NCBI GenBank assembly: GCA_947169235.1
Contig: CAMVOY010000002.1
Coordinates: 1 to 64,000 of the forward strand
Direction of reading: 5' to 3'
Length of the DNA stretch: 64,000 nt
From: an uncultured Lachnospiraceae bacterium
Lineage (GTDB): Bacteria > Bacillota > Clostridia > Lachnospirales > Lachnospiraceae
Shown here: piece after piece, positions 47,133-56,434 of the stretch
Position numbering within the stretch: position 1 is the stretch's first letter
Layout: every line of letters begins with the position of its first letter
Made by a program: the position numbers and the translations under genes
The notes under the pieces: generated by a model
What the model was told of the DNA's origin: nothing
The model's database searches: none
The model's input: the letters and a program-made list of their open reading frames with translations, nothing else

Positions 47133-50018
47133 ATGTGGGAAAGTATATGGCAGGGCCTCCGATCTATAGTAAAATCGAGGCTTTTTGTACTGGTAACAAC
47201 ATACATAGTGCTTTTTTCGATAATCATTATCAGGATGTTTATCCTGCAGATTATAAGCGGTGAAGAGTACGATAAACAAGCTTCCATAAGAAATACCAAG
47301 GTCAGAACGATCAAAAGCGCCAGGGGTGAGATATACGATTGCAACGGAAAGCTTTTGGCGGGAAATGAGCAAAGCTATGCTGTTACTATTGAGGATACGG
47401 GAGAGCTCACCGATAACATTTCTAAAAATGCGATGATCCTCAAGTGTATCAATCTGATAAAAAAGAATAACGATAAGATCGATCTGACTTTCCCTATCAA
47501 GATCACAAAAAAGGGAAAGAAAGTTTTTAATGTTGAAAAGAACTCGGAGTTAAGATTTAAACGCGATATTTTCTTTAAAAAAAGTGTAGATGAGCTTTCT
47601 GATGAGCAGGAGAATATGACTGCCGAAGAAATTTTTGATTATCTGAGAACCACTGATAAACCAAATACAACAAGGTTTTTCTCACCTGAATTAAAGGATG
47701 AAAAAACAGGAAAGCTTTTGGAACCGAATTATACTGACGAAGAGGCTCTTCAGATCATGACGGTTCGTTATGCCATGCTTATGAAGACATATTCAAAATA
47801 TGAGCCGATCACCATAAGCTCAGGTGTAAATGAGAGAACCGTAGCTGCCATCAAAGAAAGCTCGGCTGATATGCCCGGTGTTGAGATCGCTACCGATCTT
47901 CACAGGGTTTACTATGACAGCGAGTATTTCTCTCATATAATAGGCTATACGGGGCTTATTTCCGAGGAGACTCTGGAACAGTATAAATACGCTGATGAAA
48001 CAAGCGACTATTCCGCTTCGGATCAGATAGGTAAGACTGGAATCGAAAAGGAATACGAAAGCATACTTAAGGGTAAAAAGGGACAGGAGACCCTTGTTCT
48101 GGATTCATCATCCAGGATCGTTCAACAGAACCGGTCAAAGGAACCCATATCCGGAAGCGACGTGTACCTGTCCATAGATTCTGAGCTGCAGAAGGCAACC
48201 TATCTGCTTGCCGCAAAAGAAGTCTCGGGAATCCTTTTGTCAAAACTTATTGATTCGAGGTCTCACGGAACAAAAGGTAAAAAAGCTTCAGGAATCCTTG
48301 TTTCGATATATGATGTATATGATGCGATCCTTCAAAACAGTATCGTTGATGTAAGTCATTTTTCATCAAATAAGGCTACCAGACTTGAAAAAAGTATATA
48401 TAGCAGATTTTCCGAAGAAAAAGAAAGAGCATTAGAGAGGATCAAAAAAGAGCTTTCCTATAACAATAAAAAAGCCATGAACTCTTTGTCAGAGTCCATG
48501 AATGAATATATGTTATATATTTACGAGATGCTTGAATCAAATCAGGTTCTCTCTGTCAAAAGGTCAGATGCTACTGACAACACTCTTTTGAAGTTTAAAA
48601 ATGGCAAGATATCGCTCAGTGAGTTTATCGTATATGCCATCAGAAACAACTGGATAAATCTTGAGTATCTTGATATTGATGCAAACTATTATTCTTCTGA
48701 AGAGGTGTTTGATAAGATCTCATCATACATTCTTGATGAGCTCTCGGATGATTTTACCTTTGATAAAAAGGTTTATCACGTAATGGTAAGCAATGACGAG
48801 ATCAGCGGAAGAGAGATATGTCTTCTTTTGTTCGATCAGGATGTCTTGAAAATGAATACCACTACGTATCAGGAAATCGAAGCAGGGATGACTTCACCTT
48901 ACTCTTTTATAAAGAGCAAGATCACAAGCATGGAGCTTCCGGTCGGAGATCTCGGCCTCACACCATGTGCCTGCTCGGTCGTTATAACTGACGTAAAGAC
49001 CGGTAAGGTATTATCAATGGTATCTTATCCGAGCTATGACAACAATAAGTTTGCCAATTCTGTTGATGCAAACTATTACAATAAAGTGGTTACCAGTTCT
49101 GCGTTTCCTCTGATGAACAGGGCTACACAGCAGAAGACTGCTCCGGGATCGACTTTCAAGATGGTCACCGCGACATCAGTACTTGAGGAAGGTTTTATCG
49201 ATCCATATACAAGAGTTAAGGATACGGTCACATTCGACAAGATCAATCCTCCGTGGCCGAAATGCTGGTCAAGTGTAGGACATGGAACAATAAATGTCAC
49301 TCAAGCCATTCAGCATTCATGTAACTACTTTTTCTACGAAATGGGTTACCTTTTAGGTAACGGGCATGAGAATATAGTTGATAACGAAAAGGGACTATCC
49401 AGACTTCGCAAATACGCTGCGATGTATGGACTGACGCAGAAGTCCGGAGTAGAGGTTCCGGAGGCTGAGCCGACGTTTTCCGATGTCGATGTTGTCAGAT
49501 CATCGATCGGTCAGGCATCGAACTCGTATACACCGTCTCAGCTTTCAAGATATGTTACAACATTAGCTAATGGCGGAACCTGTTATGACCTTACTCTGGT
49601 TGACAAGATAAAAGATGTGTTTGAAGATAACGCCAGAAAGAATAAGGCAAAGGTAAAGGATGAGCTTTCGATCACTCCGTCAACTCTTAATGCCATAAGG
49701 ACCGGTATGAGAAGAGTTGTGGATTCGGGAAGTATCACATCACTTTTTGATAAACTGCCTGTACATGTTGCAGGAAAAACAGGTACTGCTCAGATCACCA
49801 ATAATGAGCCTAATCACGCTTTGTTTGTAAGCTTTGCTCCGTATGAGAATCCTGAGATCTCAGTTACGGTTCAGATACCTAACGGATTTACATCAGGTAA
49901 TGCGGCTGAGCTTGCATCAAATATTTACAAGTATTATTATGATAAGTCATCAAGAGCAGACCTTCTCAAGAAAAAGGTTACACTTCCTGCTCTGTCTACG
50001 GATGTTGTCATGGACTGA
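47133..50018 (+). CDS. mrdA: Penicillin-binding protein 2 (elongasome transpeptidase) with large insert
   Basis: Class B PBP that cross-links sidewall peptidoglycan with RodA. It has 961 residues, against about 620-720 in many relatives. A membrane segment (about 17-40), the pedestal domain (RTIKSARGEIYDCNGKLLA, HIIGYTG) and the transpeptidase follow in order. Catalytic motifs are intact: PGSTFK near residue 672, HSCN near 729 and AGKTGTAQ near 881. About 230-250 residues of Lys/Glu/Ser-rich sequence (about 360-605) are inserted between LSIDSELQKA and the strand CSVVITDVKTGKVLSM. Long forms like this occur in related Clostridia. It begins 2 bases after mreD. Confidence 0.93.
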   Translation: MWESIWQGLRSIVKSRLFVLVTTYIVLFSIIIIRMFILQIISGEEYDKQASIRNTKVRTIKSARGEIYDCNGKLLAGNEQSYAVTIEDTGELTDNISKNAMILKCINLIKKNNDKIDLTFPIKITKKGKKVFNVEKNSELRFKRDIFFKKSVDELSDEQENMTAEEIFDYLRTTDKPNTTRFFSPELKDEKTGKLLEPNYTDEEALQIMTVRYAMLMKTYSKYEPITISSGVNERTVAAIKESSADMPGVEIATDLHRVYYDSEYFSHIIGYTGLISEETLEQYKYADETSDYSASDQIGKTGIEKEYESILKGKKGQETLVLDSSSRIVQQNRSKEPISGSDVYLSIDSELQKATYLLAAKEVSGILLSKLIDSRSHGTKGKKASGILVSIYDVYDAILQNSIVDVSHFSSNKATRLEKSIYSRFSEEKERALERIKKELSYNNKKAMNSLSESMNEYMLYIYEMLESNQVLSVKRSDATDNTLLKFKNGKISLSEFIVYAIRNNWINLEYLDIDANYYSSEEVFDKISSYILDELSDDFTFDKKVYHVMVSNDEISGREICLLLFDQDVLKMNTTTYQEIEAGMTSPYSFIKSKITSMELPVGDLGLTPCACSVVITDVKTGKVLSMVSYPSYDNNKFANSVDANYYNKVVTSSAFPLMNRATQQKTAPGSTFKMVTATSVLEEGFIDPYTRVKDTVTFDKINPPWPKCWSSVGHGTINVTQAIQHSCNYFFYEMGYLLGNGHENIVDNEKGLSRLRKYAAMYGLTQKSGVEVPEAEPTFSDVDVVRSSIGQASNSYTPSQLSRYVTTLANGGTCYDLTLVDKIKDVFEDNARKNKAKVKDELSITPSTLNAIRTGMRRVVDSGSITSLFDKLPVHVAGKTGTAQITNNEPNHALFVSFAPYENPEISVTVQIPNGFTSGNAAELASNIYKYYYDKSSRADLLKKKVTLPALSTDVVMD

Positions 50019-50048
50019 TCCGTATATATCAAAAACGGAGGGTGCACT

Positions 50049-51206
50049 ATGAATCTGCGGATTTTTCAATGGTTATCATTGAAACGATATACGTGGAAAA
50101 ACTACGATTTTTCATTGATCGGAGTTGTATTAGTGTTGTCCATTATTTCCACTTTTATCATATCTCGAGTGACAAACAACTTTTCCATGGGGAAGCAGAT
50201 GTTCGGTCTGGTCCTTGGATTTATAGTGATGCTTATTACATCAATAATTGACTACCATTCGTTATGTAAATATGTTATTCTGTTTTATGCAGTTTCAACA
50301 CTCATGGTTATTGCGACTAAGTTTTCACCGATCGGTACGGATCTTTCCACAAACTCGTACAGATGGCTGGATCTGGGGTTGTATTATTTCCAGCCTTCCG
50401 AGGTGTTAAAAGTTGTCATGATACTCACTCTGGCTGCTTTATTTAACAGATATGAGGAGAATGAAGACCGAAATATCAAAAGCTGGAAGGTTTTCTTTTT
50501 GGCATGTATCGTGACATTTTTCCCGACGTTTTTCGTGTTGATACAGTCAGATCTGAGCTCAAGTATGGTCATAATCGTTGTGTTGGTCATGATGCTTATA
50601 AGTTCAGGTATCGGCGCACGTATTCTGGGGCCTGTTGCTGCGATAGTTATTCCCGTGACCGTCGGGTTCTTTTGGTATATAACCACACCGGGCGACAAGC
50701 TGTTTTTGAACCAGTATCAGGTTGAACGTATAGTCGGATTTCTGCACCCGGAGGAAGAGGCACTGGGTACGATGTTTCAGCAGAATAATGCCGTGGTATC
50801 CATAGCTTCCGGAAAGCTTTACGGAAAACTTATGGTCGATGCTGATTCAACAGTCAGAAATTATAACACTGTCAGCGTCAGAGATTCTGATTTTGTATGG
50901 ACACCGATAAGTGAGGAATTCGGTTTTATCGGATGTATGATAATACTTGCACTTTTATCTGTCATCATCATCAAATCTTTCCTTGCCGCAAAACATGCGA
51001 GAGATTATATGGGTATGATGATCGCTATCGGAATAGGAACGATGTTTACCATTCAGGTATTCTTTAATATCGGAGTCAATACATCGATACTTCCGAATAC
51101 GGGTCTGCCGCTACCGTTTCTAAGCAGCGGTGTTTCATCTTTGTTAAGTTCGATGATCGCGGTTGGTCTATTGATCAATATCGGGATACAACCGTCTCGT
51201 CGATAA
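50049..51206 (+). CDS. rodA: Peptidoglycan glycosyltransferase RodA (SEDS family)
   Basis: Polytopic glycan polymerase working with PBP2, 385 residues with about ten membrane segments. SEDS signatures are TNSYRWLDLGLYYFQPSEVLK (with the conserved RW and QPSE), DSDFVWTPISEEFGFIG and the C-terminal LPNTGLPLPFLSSGVSSLL. RodA is favoured over FtsW or SpoVE by its position after PBP2. In many Clostridia minCDE lies between PBP2 and rodA; here only 30 bases do. Confidence 0.93.
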   Translation: MNLRIFQWLSLKRYTWKNYDFSLIGVVLVLSIISTFIISRVTNNFSMGKQMFGLVLGFIVMLITSIIDYHSLCKYVILFYAVSTLMVIATKFSPIGTDLSTNSYRWLDLGLYYFQPSEVLKVVMILTLAALFNRYEENEDRNIKSWKVFFLACIVTFFPTFFVLIQSDLSSSMVIIVVLVMMLISSGIGARILGPVAAIVIPVTVGFFWYITTPGDKLFLNQYQVERIVGFLHPEEEALGTMFQQNNAVVSIASGKLYGKLMVDADSTVRNYNTVSVRDSDFVWTPISEEFGFIGCMIILALLSVIIIKSFLAAKHARDYMGMMIAIGIGTMFTIQVFFNIGVNTSILPNTGLPLPFLSSGVSSLLSSMIAVGLLINIGIQPSRR

Positions 51207-51227
51207 ATAAAGGGGGAAAAAGGATAT

Positions 51228-51626
51228 ATGAATATCGGTTTGATCGCGCATGATTCTAAAAAGATACTCATGCAAAACTTTTGTATTGCTTATCATGGGA
51301 TATTAAGCAAGCACAAAATCTTCGCCACAGGTACGACCGGAAGGCTAATAGAAGAGGTTACAAATCTCTCTGTTCACAAGTTTTTGGCAGGACATCTTGG
51401 TGGCGAAAAACAGCTCGGAGCGCAGATTGAAGGTAACGAGATCGATCTTGTGATCTTTTTACGTGATCCTCTGACTCCGAAGTCACATGAACCTGATGTA
51501 AGTAATATGTTTCAGCTGTGTGATGTTCATAACATCCCACTTGCTACGAATGTAGCTACAGCAGAACTGCTTATTAAAGCTCTGGAACGAGGTGATCTTG
51601 ATTGGAGAGAGCTGGTAAGAATGTAG
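51228..51626 (+). CDS. mgsA: Methylglyoxal synthase
   Basis: Converts dihydroxyacetone phosphate to methylglyoxal, a bypass that releases phosphate when sugar phosphates build up. The 132 residues have the family core [50 protein letters not shown] and [11 protein letters not shown]. It is the usual last gene of the mre-rodA run. The next gene overlaps its end by 25 bases if it starts at TTG 51602. Confidence 0.96.
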   Translation: MNIGLIAHDSKKILMQNFCIAYHGILSKHKIFATGTTGRLIEEVTNLSVHKFLAGHLGGEKQLGAQIEGNEIDLVIFLRDPLTPKSHEPDVSNMFQLCDVHNIPLATNVATAELLIKALERGDLDWRELVRM

Positions 51627-52996
51627 AGGAACATAACGTTGTAAAAATGCGACGCCGTCAGACACCCGGTATCGCATTTTTCCTGACGCTTTTGATCCTG
51701 TTATATCTTATCATACTCGCATGGAACTATTTTACAAAAAGCCATGTATCCATTTACGAGGTCAATACTTCCGAAATCTCAGATGACTCTCCTTTATTTG
51801 CTTACGTAGTAAGAGAAGAGGAGGTCGTGACCACTGATGACGCCGGTTATATAAACTATTATATTTCCGAAGGATCCAGAGTAGGCAAAGGAAACATTGT
51901 CTATACTCTGGATGATAATGATTCCCTGCGTGAAATGCTCGGCAGTATCAGAAATGATAATGCTGCAGTTACAGAGATTTCTCCCATCAGAGAACAGATT
52001 GATTCCTTTAACAACAGCTTTAGTCTGTCAAACTATCAGGATGCATCCAATTTCCATTTTTCCATCAACAATATAATACTCGAACATAGCCGCGGTAATC
52101 TCTACAAGACCATGAAAAAGCAGATAAAGGCCTCAGGAGCGGACACTCAGTATCGTAAGTATAAAGCGCCAAAATGTGGTGTTATTTCCTACTATACGGA
52201 CGGATATGAGGATGTAAGAAGTTCAAAAGTAACACCTGAACTTATAAAATCCAACGGGTCCATCGAGAGAAAACAGGTCGCTTCCACAGGTCATGTAATG
52301 TCAGGAGAAGCTGCATATAAGCTTGTTACTTCGAATGACTGGTCATTGGTGACAGAACTTGATGACAGCTATTATCAGGCGCTTAAGGATGAAGATTCTG
52401 TTCGTATAACCATCCTTCGTGACGGAGTTTCTTTTAATGCATCGATAAGACATTTCGAGCGAAACGGAAAGCACCTCTGCGAGCTTAGTACATCGAGATA
52501 TATGGAAAGATATATCAATGACAGATTTCTCAGGATCGAGTTTAATCTTCGACACGCCAAGGGATTAAAGATCCCGAACAGCTCAATCCTTAAGAAAGAA
52601 TACTATGAAGTCCCACAGGATTTCATCACTGTAAATAACGGTAAACAAACCATCGTAAAACAGGTGACTGACCCCGATAAAGGTACCTCGGTTGAGAATA
52701 TAGATATCACGTCAAGCTTTACCGACGAGGATAAAACATATATCAGAGATTCCCGACTGACTGCCGGAGATACCATCATGTCCGGCGCCGGAGGACTCTT
52801 TACTCTAAACAAAAAAATGGACCGGGAGGGTGTTTATTCCGTCAATGAGGGCTTCTGCAGGTTCCGTCCGGTAAACGTATTATACCAGAATAAAGAGTAT
52901 TCGATCATCGCTAATGATACGAAAGACGGCCTGAAATCATTCGATCATATTGTCGTTGATCCATCAGAACTGACGGACAATGATTTTATTGATTAA
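51602..52996 (+). CDS. HlyD-like membrane protein of the division cluster
   Basis: A 464-residue bitopic protein: basic cytoplasmic N-terminus, one membrane segment (about 24-43, [17 protein letters not shown]), then an extracellular part resembling periplasmic adaptor (HlyD/biotinyl-lipoyl-like) proteins: [31 protein letters not shown] and beta-rich C-terminal segments. No ABC transporter is nearby, so an efflux role is doubtful; it precedes ylmE-sepF-divIVA. The start is uncertain: TTG 51602 has GAGGTG 7 bases before it; ATG 51647 has no well-spaced site. Confidence 0.7.
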   Translation: MERAGKNVEEHNVVKMRRRQTPGIAFFLTLLILLYLIILAWNYFTKSHVSIYEVNTSEISDDSPLFAYVVREEEVVTTDDAGYINYYISEGSRVGKGNIVYTLDDNDSLREMLGSIRNDNAAVTEISPIREQIDSFNNSFSLSNYQDASNFHFSINNIILEHSRGNLYKTMKKQIKASGADTQYRKYKAPKCGVISYYTDGYEDVRSSKVTPELIKSNGSIERKQVASTGHVMSGEAAYKLVTSNDWSLVTELDDSYYQALKDEDSVRITILRDGVSFNASIRHFERNGKHLCELSTSRYMERYINDRFLRIEFNLRHAKGLKIPNSSILKKEYYEVPQDFITVNNGKQTIVKQVTDPDKGTSVENIDITSSFTDEDKTYIRDSRLTAGDTIMSGAGGLFTLNKKMDREGVYSVNEGFCRFRPVNVLYQNKEYSIIANDTKDGLKSFDHIVVDPSELTDNDFID

Positions 52997-53015
52997 TCTG
53001 TGCCAAACTAAACGA

Positions 53016-53153
53016 GCGTGATGAAAAATGTGTATCACTGTTCGGGATGTGTCTTGTACGTCGTTGCGTAGCGTGCGTTTTATGCACGCATGCAACGTGA
53101 CGTACAAGAAAAAAGCGCAAGCGTGCCCGAACAGATACACGCTTTCATCACGC
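53016..53153 (+). repeat. Family F structured element, copy 2
   Basis: A 138-base element, almost fully paired. Helices: GCGTGATGAAA (53016-53026) with TTTCATCACGC (53143-53153), 11 bp; GTGTATC (53030-53036) with GATACAC (53134-53140); TGTTCGGG (53039-53046) with CCCGAACA (53126-53133); CTTGTACGTC (53053-53062) with GACGTACAAG (53099-53108); GTTGC/GCAAC; apical GCGTGC (53071-53076) with GCACGC (53084-53089). The unpaired 5' ATGTGT and 3' AAAAAA plus GCGCAAGC (53115-53122) match the other copies. The ylmE Shine-Dalgarno lies 12 bases beyond it. Confidence 0.9.
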
Positions 53154-53177
53154 GACGTATAGAGAAAGGAGTAACGA

Positions 53178-53876
53178 ATGTCAGTTACAGAAAATCTGGA
53201 AGAGGTTGAACGAAGAATATGTGCAGCATGTGAGCGCGCGGGACGTGACAGGAGCGAAGTTACGCTTATTGCAGTAAGCAAGACTAAACCTATCGAAATG
53301 ATCGAAGAAGCCGTAGATGCCGGTATTCGTATTTTCGGTGAGAATAAAGTTCAGGAACTCGTGCAGAAGCATGATGAGATGGAAGATGGTCTGGAATGGC
53401 ATATGATCGGCCATCTGCAAACAAATAAAGTAAAAATGCTCCCTGGTCGCACAAAGATGATCCACAGTGTTGATTCTTTACATTTGGCCGAGGAGATTGA
53501 CAAACAATATGCCAAACATGGTGAGATCGCTCATGTTTTGATCGAGGTTAACATGGCCGGAGAGGAGAGCAAGTTCGGACTCGCACCACAAGATGTGGAG
53601 TCATTTTTGGACGAAATCGCAAAATTTGCCAATATTTATGTCCATGGACTGATGACAATTGCCCCATTTGTGGAAGATGCGAATGAAAATCGGAAGATTT
53701 TTGCAGATTTAAAGAAATTACTTATTGACATGAGAAGGAAAAACAACGATAATATAGATATGAGAGAATTGTCCATGGGGATGACCGGTGACTATGAAGT
53801 AGCAATAGAAGAGGGGGCTACTTTTGTAAGAGTTGGAACCGGTATCTTTGGGGCGAGAAACTATCAGAAAGGATGA
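53178..53876 (+). CDS. ylmE: YggS/YlmE-family PLP homeostasis protein
   Basis: Alanine-racemase-fold PLP-binding protein of 232 residues that helps balance vitamin B6 and amino-acid pools rather than acting as a known racemase. The PLP Lys is in LIAVSKTKPIEMI near residue 35; other family parts are FGENKVQEL, WHMIGHLQTNKVK, VNMAGEESKFG and LSMGMTGDYEVAIEEGATFVRVGTGIFG. It is 6 bases before sepF, the conserved division-cluster order. Confidence 0.94.
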   Translation: MSVTENLEEVERRICAACERAGRDRSEVTLIAVSKTKPIEMIEEAVDAGIRIFGENKVQELVQKHDEMEDGLEWHMIGHLQTNKVKMLPGRTKMIHSVDSLHLAEEIDKQYAKHGEIAHVLIEVNMAGEESKFGLAPQDVESFLDEIAKFANIYVHGLMTIAPFVEDANENRKIFADLKKLLIDMRRKNNDNIDMRELSMGMTGDYEVAIEEGATFVRVGTGIFGARNYQKG

Positions 53877-53882
53877 AGTTAG

Positions 53883-54401
53883 ATGGCTTTAAAATCAGTT
53901 TTGGATTTCTTCAAGATCGGAGAAGACGAAGACGACGATTACGAAGATGATTACTATGAGAATGAAGAGGCTGCGGCACCCGTAGAAAGAGAGCCCAAGA
54001 AGAGAGCTTTTACTTCTCAGACACGTGAAGAAACAGTTGACGAGGAATCGACAAAGAGGCCGTCATTCCTCAGCTCTAAACAGAAGGTGGTGGCTATGAA
54101 ACCAGCAATGCAGGTAAATATCATCTCTCCAAGTTCATTTGAGGATTCTCAGGAAATCTGTAACAAGCTTTTATCCGGAAGACCGGTAGTAGTTAACCTT
54201 GAGGGCTTTGATCCGGATGATGCACAGCGTATTATGGATTTCATTTCAGGTTGTATCTATGCGATAAACGGAAAATACAATCAGATCGCCAAGTATATAT
54301 TTATCTTTTCGCCGGAAAACGTGGATATCAACAGCGATTCTTTGTCAATCAATGACAATAATACCGTATCCATGATGCCTACCATCGAGAAAGAGTTCTA
54401 G
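53883..54401 (+). CDS. sepF: Cell division protein SepF
   Basis: FtsZ membrane tether in Gram-positives. The 172 residues have an N-terminal amphipathic helix (MALKSVLDFFKIG), a very acidic linker (about 16-75) and the C-terminal polymerising domain (about 88-165: VNIISPSSFEDSQEICNKLL, VVNLEGFDPDDAQRIMDFISG). Its presence without min genes in this locus fits a SepF-dependent division system. Confidence 0.95.
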   Translation: MALKSVLDFFKIGEDEDDDYEDDYYENEEAAAPVEREPKKRAFTSQTREETVDEESTKRPSFLSSKQKVVAMKPAMQVNIISPSSFEDSQEICNKLLSGRPVVVNLEGFDPDDAQRIMDFISGCIYAINGKYNQIAKYIFIFSPENVDINSDSLSINDNNTVSMMPTIEKEF

Positions 54402-54413
54402 GAGGAGTGAGCG

Positions 54414-55925
54414 ATGCTGTCGCCATTAGAATTAGAGAATAAACGTATTCTGACAAACAAGCGTAAGTATGATCGTTATGAGATGGACGAATACCTTGAT
54501 ATGGTGTTCGAGAATTATAAAGAGCTTTTTAATGAATACGAAGAACAGAAAAAACAGATAAAAACTCTCAGCGAGGGGATTCAGTATTATCGTTCTATAG
54601 AGTCCACCATGCAGAAGGCTTTGCTTCTGGCGGAGAAGACATCAAAAGAGACCAAAGATGCTGCCATTCTCAAAGCTGAAGCTATCGAGAAGGATGCCAC
54701 TAATAAAGCAACCAGGATTCTCGGTACAGCTGAGCAGGAGTATACACGTATTCGTGAAAAATGTATCGAACTGGTAACTCAGTTTAATAATTACAAAGCA
54801 CAGCTTCAGATCGCAGCAAATGAACAGCTTAAACTGATCACAAGTACCACGTTTGATATTGAGACTCCGGAGATTGACAAACAGGACGATGTTAAAGCGT
54901 CAGGCCTTGAGTCTGTAGATGCTGCACCTGTTGAACAGCCTGTTGAGCAGCCTGTTGTTTCACCCGTTGAGCCGGTACCTCCGGTAGAATCTTTTGTTTC
55001 AGCTGATGTAAATACAGCTCAGCCGGAATCATTTGTGCAGCAGGCAGCTGATGTTACGCCTGTTGAGCCTGTAGAGACAGCTGCGTCTGTCGATATGGTA
55101 GCGCCTGTTGAGACGGCAAAAGCTGTACAGCCGGCAGAGACAGTTTCACCTGTTGAGCCTGATTTTCAGCACGTAGAGACAGCTGCACCTGTTGAACCTG
55201 TTGTTAAAAGCGTTGAGGCAGCTTCACCTATAGAGCCTGTAGTTCAGTCCGTAAAGACTGCTACGCCTGTTGAGCCGGCCTTTAATCAGGCATCTGACTC
55301 GTCAGTTCCTGTTCATCAGGAACCGGTATTTGAGCATGTAACAGCAGATAACGCTGCGGCCAATAATGCGCCTATGATAACCGAAGAGCGCCCGAAATCG
55401 AATGTATATTCGTACTCTGCAACAGGAAACACCAATCCTTTACCGAAGCTTTCGGAGGAACAGATCGCAGGTACGAGTGCTATGGCTGTAGAGCAGCCGC
55501 AGGAGCAGGATGTTTCTTCTCAGTTTGAGATGTATACAGAGGCACCTGTTGAGTCTGCCAAGCCTGAACCTGTATCTGAAAAGACAATGGTGCTTCCGGA
55601 TGTAAAGAATGTTGACAGAGATTCATTACGAGTTTCAAAAACCTACTCTGAAGAAGAGCAGCTTCAGATACTTTCTGCCGAGACTATCAATCTCGGTGAT
55701 TCAATAAAAGCTGTCAAAGAAAAGGAAATGCTTGAGGTTCCGAAAAAAGAAGAGAGTGAAAAGATCGTTTTGGAGCCGGGTGTAACTGAGACGCCTGTTT
55801 CAGGACAGCCCAAAACCGGTCTTGATACCATACTTCAGAGTATGACCATAGGTAAAAAGAAAAAAGCGAACGGAGATGGTGCCGAGGATCCATTTGAGTT
55901 TCTTGGCAGCGTAGATGATTTCTGA
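54414..55925 (+). CDS. divIVA: DivIVA-family protein with long repetitive C-terminus
   Basis: Polar/septal coiled-coil scaffold. The N-terminal 140 residues match DivIVA: a membrane-binding start (MLSPLELENKRI, then KYDRYEMDEYLDMVFENYKELF) and a coiled coil. Most of the remaining 503 residues are low complexity, with a series of VEPV/PVE-type repeats between about residues 160 and 310, then an acidic tail. Typical DivIVA has 160-250 residues, so this is an extended form. It is 12 bases after sepF and its stop overlaps lspA. Confidence 0.88.
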   Translation: MLSPLELENKRILTNKRKYDRYEMDEYLDMVFENYKELFNEYEEQKKQIKTLSEGIQYYRSIESTMQKALLLAEKTSKETKDAAILKAEAIEKDATNKATRILGTAEQEYTRIREKCIELVTQFNNYKAQLQIAANEQLKLITSTTFDIETPEIDKQDDVKASGLESVDAAPVEQPVEQPVVSPVEPVPPVESFVSADVNTAQPESFVQQAADVTPVEPVETAASVDMVAPVETAKAVQPAETVSPVEPDFQHVETAAPVEPVVKSVEAASPIEPVVQSVKTATPVEPAFNQASDSSVPVHQEPVFEHVTADNAAANNAPMITEERPKSNVYSYSATGNTNPLPKLSEEQIAGTSAMAVEQPQEQDVSSQFEMYTEAPVESAKPEPVSEKTMVLPDVKNVDRDSLRVSKTYSEEEQLQILSAETINLGDSIKAVKEKEMLEVPKKEESEKIVLEPGVTETPVSGQPKTGLDTILQSMTIGKKKKANGDGAEDPFEFLGSVDDF

Positions 55926-56434
55926 TGAATGAAAAACGCTTTCCATTGATGAAGATACATGTAGTCTTTTCGGCTGTCTTCATTATTGCATTAGTACTTG
56001 ATCGTATAACGAAAATCTGGGCGTCGTCCCATCTTATATCCGAGGATGTAAGTGTATGGGATGGCGTTCTTAAGTTTCATTATCTGGAAAATCAGGGGGC
56101 AGCCTGGGGTCTTTTTCAAAATGCCTTCTGGCTTTTTTATATTATTACGGCAGTTGCCGTAGTTGTCATGGCGATCATCTATGCAAGGATACCATTTACC
56201 AAAAGATACCATTTTCTAAGATTTCTTTTAGTTATGCTTTGTGCCGGCGCGGTTGGCAATTTTATCGATCGTGCATGTTATCATTATGTCGTTGATTTTA
56301 TCTGCGTTGAGTTTATCAATTTCCCGGTGTTTAATGTTGCGGATATTTATGTGACGGTATCTGTGTTTTTGATTGTAATTGCCCTGTTTTTCAAATACAG
56401 CAAGGATGATGATCTATGGAAAAAGAAAGCGTAG
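55925..56434 (+). CDS. lspA: Lipoprotein signal peptidase
   Basis: Aspartic protease of the membrane that cleaves lipoprotein signal peptides after lipidation. The 169 residues have four membrane segments and the two catalytic Asp motifs, GNFIDR and FNVADI; LENQGAAWGLF is the conserved first loop. ATG 55925 shares its first base with the divIVA stop. The next gene overlaps it by 19 bases. Confidence 0.96.
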   Translation: MNEKRFPLMKIHVVFSAVFIIALVLDRITKIWASSHLISEDVSVWDGVLKFHYLENQGAAWGLFQNAFWLFYIITAVAVVVMAIIYARIPFTKRYHFLRFLLVMLCAGAVGNFIDRACYHYVVDFICVEFINFPVFNVADIYVTVSVFLIVIALFFKYSKDDDLWKKKA

